A stretch of DNA of 43,994 bases from Globomyces pollinis-pini (Eukaryota; Chytridiomycota; Chytridiomycetes; Rhizophydiales; Globomycetaceae), in NCBI GenBank assembly GCA_025399215.1, contig MU621231.1:1-43994 (forward strand), read 5' to 3'. Made by a program: the position numbers and the translations under genes. Shown here piece by piece: positions 39,689-43,994 of this stretch. Position 1 is the first letter of the stretch, and each line of letters starts with the position of its first letter. The notes beneath the pieces are model-generated. The model searched no databases, had not been told where the DNA came from, and worked only from the letters and a program-made list of their open reading frames with translations.

Positions 39689-40459
39689 TTATTCTTGCTT
39701 TTTCTTCTTGTTTGTAGCTAAATATTTGACTCGTTGTTTCATCATGTGTGTGTACATGAAGTAAAAACCAGGAGGATAGAATCCACTGAGAACTACTAAT
39801 TAGAATATGTTTTGATATATCAACCTTGCAACAAGATAGACATATTTGATGACGGATTGGTATCCAATGCAGCTCTAATCTACAATAATGATAAATATAA
39901 AAACGATACCAATAAGAATTCTGATCCAGCGCCAAGTGGATATAAAACGTAAAAACATGTATAACGTAACCACAATGTGATATAAGGTGATTTTCCAAGA
40001 GATAAAGTTGCAGCAAAATGAGAATAACGAACAATTTCGGTTAATGACCAAGCAACTACCATTGAGGTGACATATTCACTTTCACGCACCTAGAATTAAT
40101 TTTGTCAGATTACTAAAGGATCATTGAATAAATCCAAGATTCCCCAACAAAGTCCTAAACGAGAAAAAACTTGGACAATGGTGGGAAATGGATCAGCCTT
40201 TACGAAACCCACAAGAGAATGAAAGATCTGGAATTGTAAGCAAATAAATCCAATTCACCTCTAGGGTAGCAGCTGTTTGAACAACATTGAGGATGAGTGC
40301 GATATTAGGATAAATGGTAGTGAAGGTATTCCCATTATAATAATGTAATGCAACGGATGCCAATACTGCAGACCATCCCACACAAGATGCCACATTATAA
40401 ACAATCAGGTACAAATTCACCAAAGAATTCACAGGCTTTTCAGATTTAGTTTTAGCCAT
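39689..40459 (-). CDS. PHS1: very-long-chain 3-hydroxyacyl-CoA dehydratase (218 aa, five exons)
   Basis: Exons on the minus strand are 40459-40259, 40227-40114, 40089-39910, 39879-39825 and 39795-39689, with introns of 31, 24, 30 and 29 nt. The protein is a PTPLA/HACD family member: NLYLIVYNVASCVGW, the FHSLVGFVKADPFPTIVQVF-SR block, WSLTEIVRYSHF and YPLGAGSE, in which Tyr155 and Glu162 occupy the catalytic pair spacing known for Phs1. The family dehydrates 3-hydroxyacyl-CoA in the third step of very-long-chain fatty acid elongation in the ER membrane. It has about six membrane helices and ends in KKQE, a KKXX-type ER retrieval signal. Its start codon is only 45 bases from that of the divergent DM9 gene. 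Confidence 0.93.
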
Positions 40460-40504
40460 TGAAATTGAATTGAAACAAAGAGTGAAAATTTGAATAATTT
40501 ATTG

Positions 40505-41134
40505 ATGGCTCTCAAATCCCGCACTGAAAAACCTGGGGAATATGGATATGGTGTCGCTGGTAAGCAGAGTGAATTAATATTAGAACCAAAGTGTCCATTA
40601 GCTTGGAGAAGAGCTACTAGCTCAAACTTCCCTCCATTCGCTGTCATTGCTGGAAAAGAGTCTGACGGGCGGCCTCTTTATGTACCATTCACTTGTTTTC
40701 ATTCCTAGGTTGCTCGTGCATTTCATGATAAATGGGAACAATTAGGAAAAGCTGGATTGAGTGTTCAAGGCAATACCACCATTCTAATTAGTTAGGTTGT
40801 GGAATTGGTTATGGATGCAAGGAGCATATACTGTCTGAGTTTGAAGTGTTGTGCGCTGATCCAGATGCTATTGAATGGATTCCTATGCGCGGTATATTCA
40901 AAATGCCAACCGATTGCGTGCCAATACCTGCAGGAACAGAAAAGCATGCACCACATAAGAGGTTGGTCATTGCGAGAATAATGGTCAAAAATAACTGGAT
41001 ACCTGGAAAAACGGTGGGTCGTTTATAATTAGTAATAGTAGGGTGAACATTTGAGCATAGGTGCATCATGTGCCGCTAATGGAACGGAATATGAATCTAT
41101 GGATTATGAAATATTATGTTTCCGCAGAGTCTGA
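40505..41134 (+). CDS. tandem DM9 (DUF3421) repeat protein, lectin-like (179 aa, four exons)
   Basis: Exons are 40505-40681, 40709-40760, 40796-41013 and 41042-41134, with introns of 27, 35 and 28 nt; the sum is exactly 180 codons. Two DM9 units are visible: residues about 45-105 (AVIAGKESDGRPLYVARAF, then LSCGIGYGCKEHILSEFEVL) and about 115-175 (PIPAGTEKHAPHKRLVIARI, then SIGASCAANGTEYESMDYEI). DM9 proteins are known from insects, molluscs and some fungi, and some bind mannose as pattern-recognition lectins. There is no signal peptide. The second intron could also be read as a GC-AG intron of 26 nt; the GT-AG reading gives the better DM9 match. Carbohydrate binding is inference from the family. 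Confidence 0.78.
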
Positions 41135-42293
41135 TGATACTAGCAAAAGTAAAAGTAATATGAATGAATAAAAGCTGGACTGTCATTTCTAATTGAAGAA
41201 TCAGATTTCAAAACAAAAGTCATGTATTGCAGTGCTAGATGTGTTGAATTCAAGTTACGATGTCTACGTAGAGACTTTTGGAAATAGTTATGTGATAGGA
41301 CAACGAGTTGGTTGTACAGCCAATAAATGAGATGTCTATGGCCAATTGGTTTTTAATGGAGTTGCCGAATTCAATCAATTAATTAAAACGTTCTAAATAA
41401 GATTCGACATTTGTACAACATGAGCGACTTGATCTTCAAGAAGATGAACGTTTAATTACGTCTAAGCCATTTGCCATAATTCCGATCTGGATTAGAACAG
41501 TGAACAAATAAATTGCCACTTGAAGGGGCATCACCCTCTATGATCACCTAATTTAATAAGATGTGGAAATTTGTCCATCATGCGTATTGGCTCACATCAT
41601 GCACAGACATAATTGACATTTGATAAAACGTTAATGACGCTCTTAGACTCCAGAGCATTAAAAATGGATCTGTGGTTGATGATGAATGATTAAATTAGTT
41701 GATTTATGGAAAAATCCATCCAGAAAGAAATTGAGGCATCGTTAATCACATTCATTCATGTGATGGATTGGTGTTGCTGCACACTGATTTAGTTGCTTTC
41801 CTGAGTTTTGACTGGCTATATTTGATAATATCTACATCACTCAGCACATGGTCTTTTATTCAGCTTCCTAGGCTTCTAAACTTGAATGCTTTTGCCAAGG
41901 AATCCATATTTCATAGTTAATTTTGTGGTCACCTGAAACCGTCAGATGACAGATTCGTTAGAAGGCGTTTTATTTTTTTGGGAGTGACACAAAAAAAGAC
42001 CCTAAATTAAGAATTTTAACGGTTAATGGGCGCTAAAAAACCCACTGTCCAAAACCATTCGAGCTTCTTTACGAAACAGTTTGCAGTAGAATGGCTTTGA
42101 AAAAAAAGGATTCAATGGAGTTGAAGCATAAAAGCGTCTGCTGACGACTTGTCCTTTAGGGATCCATTGTTCAAGTACAATGTCACATATTTCAAGAGAC
42201 CTTTGTGGTCATGAGTTCTAATTCAAATCCACATGATCCACCCGTCGACTATAAATTCTCAAAAGATTGAACCAGAAATCATAATATTTTTTT
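41135..42293 (+). other. long gene-poor region with possible decayed coding sequence
   Basis: Between the DM9 gene and the hexose transporter. From about 41190 to 41510 several stretches on the plus strand read like protein but in shifting frames with stops: AVLDVLNSSYDVYVETFG, YVIGQRVGC, DVYGQLVFNGVAEFNQLI, FVQHERLDLQEDERLITS and KPFAIIPIWIRT. I could not join them with GT-AG introns, and no start codon fits, so they look like a decaying gene of unknown family. From about 41560 to 42290 I see no gene; this part should hold the transporter promoter. Confidence 0.35.
42250..42255 (+). promoter_or_regulatory. TATA-like box of the hexose transporter
   Basis: TATAAA lies 44 bases before the start codon of a gene whose codon use suggests high expression. 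Position and sequence are only suggestive. Confidence 0.35.
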
Positions 42294-43853
42294 ATGTCTG
42301 GCTCAACATACGGATATCTTGTTGCGTTTGCATCTGCTACTGGTGGGCTTTTGTTCGGTTATGAAATTGGTGTTATTGGACAAGTTTTGTCTCTCGATAC
42401 CTTTGCTTATGATTTCAAAGCTATGGAACTTCCTCTTCGTAAGAACGAAAAGGGTTTCGTTAAAAACAGCACTTACACGTCTTTAAATCAATGGTCCACC
42501 TTTATCTTCTTAGCTGGTTGTGCCCTTGGTGCCATTATGGTGTCTTACCTTGCTGATTCCCTCGGTCGTAAGCGTACTATTCTTGCTTCTGGTTTGCTCT
42601 TCCTTATTGGTGCTGCTGGTCAAACTTTCGCTCCAGTCGGTGATGCGATCTTCACTTTCTTTTATGGTGGTCGTTTCATTGGTGGTTTGGGTATTGGTAT
42701 GGCTTCTATGTGTGTTCCTTTGTATATCTCTGAAACTGCCCCTACTGCTATCCGTGGAAGAATGATTACAATTCAACAACTTATGATCACTATCGGTATT
42801 CTCGTCGCTGCCATTGTCAATGCTGTTATTATTAGTGTCATGGAACCTGAAGATGGTTTCTCTGCTGAAACTCTCGTTAGTGGTGATAAATCCCATGAAT
42901 GGCGATATGCTTTATCTGCTCAAATGGTCCCAGCTGCTTTCTTGGTCGTCATCATGTTCTTCATGCCGGAATCTCCGCGTTGGTTGGCAATGAAAGATAG
43001 AAACGAAGAAGCTCTTACCACTCTTGCTAAACTTCAATCACTTGCCACTACTGATTCTTCCATCCAAACTGAATACAAAGATATTCTTGATGATGTACAA
43101 ACCGAACGTGCTATCGGAAACGGTTCCTGGGGTGAATTGTTCAGTCCTGGTATTGCTAGACGTACCTTCATCACTTTCTTTTTACAACTCTTCCAACAAT
43201 GGACTGGTATCAACGTTATTTTCTACTATGGACCTCAAATTCTTCAAAACATGGGATTATCCAAGAAAGTTGCTCAAGTTCAAGGATCTATCACTAACAA
43301 CGTTGTCAATTTCTTGTCCACCTTCCCTGGTATGTACTTTGTCGAAAGTTTCGGTCGTCGTTCTCTATTCATCTATGGTGGTATTGCTATGTTCGTATCC
43401 CAATTCATCATGACTGCTTGTCTCACCATCGGTAACCAAAAAGACACCGTTCTCAACATCATTGCCTTGATCTCTGTCTGTACCTTTACTTTAGGATTCG
43501 GTTCCACTTGGGGTCCTTGTGCTTGGGTAAGTGATATTTAAAACAATTTCTAATTCAATTAGGTTTACCAATCTGAAGTATTCCCACTCCGAGTTCGTGC
43601 AAAAGGTACTGGTTTGGCCACTTTCTCCAACTGGGCTAACGGTGCTTTGGTCTCTTACCTCAACCCTATCATCCTTGACGCTATTCCAAATCAATTGTTT
43701 GCTGTCTACGGATGTATGGATGTCCTTGCAACCATTTTCGCTTACACCTTTGTCCCTGAAACTGCTGGTAAATCTTTGGAAGATATGGAAGAAATCTTCG
43801 GATCTACTGATTCTTCTTTAACTGGAGCATCCCTTGAAGCTCAAAAGAAATAA
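42294..43853 (+). CDS. MFS hexose/sugar transporter (507 aa, two exons)
   Basis: Exons are 42294-43526 and 43563-43853, with one 36-nt intron (GTAAGT...CTAATTCAATTAG). The protein has the 12-helix major facilitator layout of the sugar porter family: GGLLFGYEIGVIGQ in helix 1, the loop DSLGRKRT, GRFIGGLGIGMASMCVPLYISETAP, PESPRWLAMKDR before the central loop, QQWTGINVIFYYGP in helix 7, ESFGRRSLF and the C-terminal PETAGKSLEDMEEIF. QQ-TGIN is typical of monosaccharide transporters. It lies in the plasma membrane; hexose/proton symport is likely but the substrate is not certain. Its codon choice is richer in C-ending codons (for example ATC, GTC, TTC, AAC) than its neighbours. AATAAA is at 43864. 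Confidence 0.94.
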
Positions 43854-43863
43854 TTTTTCAATT

Positions 43864-43869
43864 AATAAA
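43864..43869 (+). terminator. polyadenylation signal of the hexose transporter
   Basis: Perfect AATAAA 10 bases after the stop codon. Confidence 0.5.
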
Positions 43870-43994
43870 AGACCTTTAGACTATATGTGTGATATATTAA
43901 TATTTGCTTGGAATGTACAATTTATATCATAGGTAGTGTAATGAAACTCTTGAGGTTCAACGGGATGCGTTGCACGAGATGAGGCCCTCAAAAT

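Noticed and set aside
40766..40795. GC-AG intron in the DM9 gene
   Set aside because: A 35-nt GT-AG intron from 40761 keeps the frame and fits the DM9 pattern better.
42195..42235. tRNA-like string with TTCAAATCC
   Set aside because: No matching A box, acceptor stem or anticodon arm could be found around it.

Overview
This is a nuclear window from an AT-rich, gene-dense, intron-rich eukaryote. The best fit is an early-diverging zoosporic fungus. The protein kinase C has the fungal Pkc1 layout (HR1-HR1-C2-C1-C1-kinase), while a TCP11-domain protein and a 3,702-residue ASH-repeat protein of the HYDIN/CFAP type point to a flagellated cell. A Rozella- or aphelid-like lineage is my guess for the compact genome, but I cannot test it here. 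The standard genetic code is used (TAA, TAG and TGA all end genes).

The main structural property is intron size. I could place about 94 introns by reading frame and by paralogy or known protein families, and nearly all are 23-41 nt, most often 25-30 nt. They start GTA/GTT/GTG, end mostly in TAG or CAG, and often carry CTAAT, CTAAC or CTGAT just before the acceptor. Because of this, single open frames give only pieces of genes. Several genes (COX23-like, QCR7, a repeat-exon gene) appear only after splicing.

Layout. 1-4.4 kb: a 3' gene fragment, two tandem copies of an unknown gene, an unknown acidic gene and a PH-like gene, all four full genes on the minus strand. 4.7-7.5 kb: TCP11-domain gene (+). 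7.8-8.1 kb: twin-CX9C COX23-like gene (-). 8.3-11.9 kb: two DUF885 peptidase domains fused in one polypeptide (-), the first without its metal site. 12.6-16.3 kb: DDB1 (+). 16.6-28.1 kb: giant ASH-repeat protein (+). 28.2-28.7 kb: QCR7 (-). 28.8-32.2 kb: PKC1 (-). 32.5-33.1 kb: a probably mitochondrial protein built from tandemly repeated exon-intron units (-). 33.4-35.7 kb: two tandem SLC35G-like transporters (-). 35.8-36.5 kb: secreted DNA/RNA nuclease (-). 36.9-39.6 kb: ADAM metalloprotease (+). 39.7-40.5 kb: PHS1/HACD dehydratase (-). 40.5-41.1 kb: tandem DM9 lectin-like protein (+). 41.1-42.3 kb: gene-poor stretch with what looks like decayed coding sequence. 42.3-43.9 kb: MFS hexose transporter (+).

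The genes do not form a pathway. Recurring themes are flagellar structure (TCP11, ASH protein), mitochondria (COX23, QCR7, repeat-exon gene), surface and secretion (ADAM, nuclease, DM9 protein, transporters) and fungal signalling (PKC1). The most unusual items are the very small introns, a 7-nt microexon, the exon-intron repeat gene and the half-inactive DUF885 fusion.
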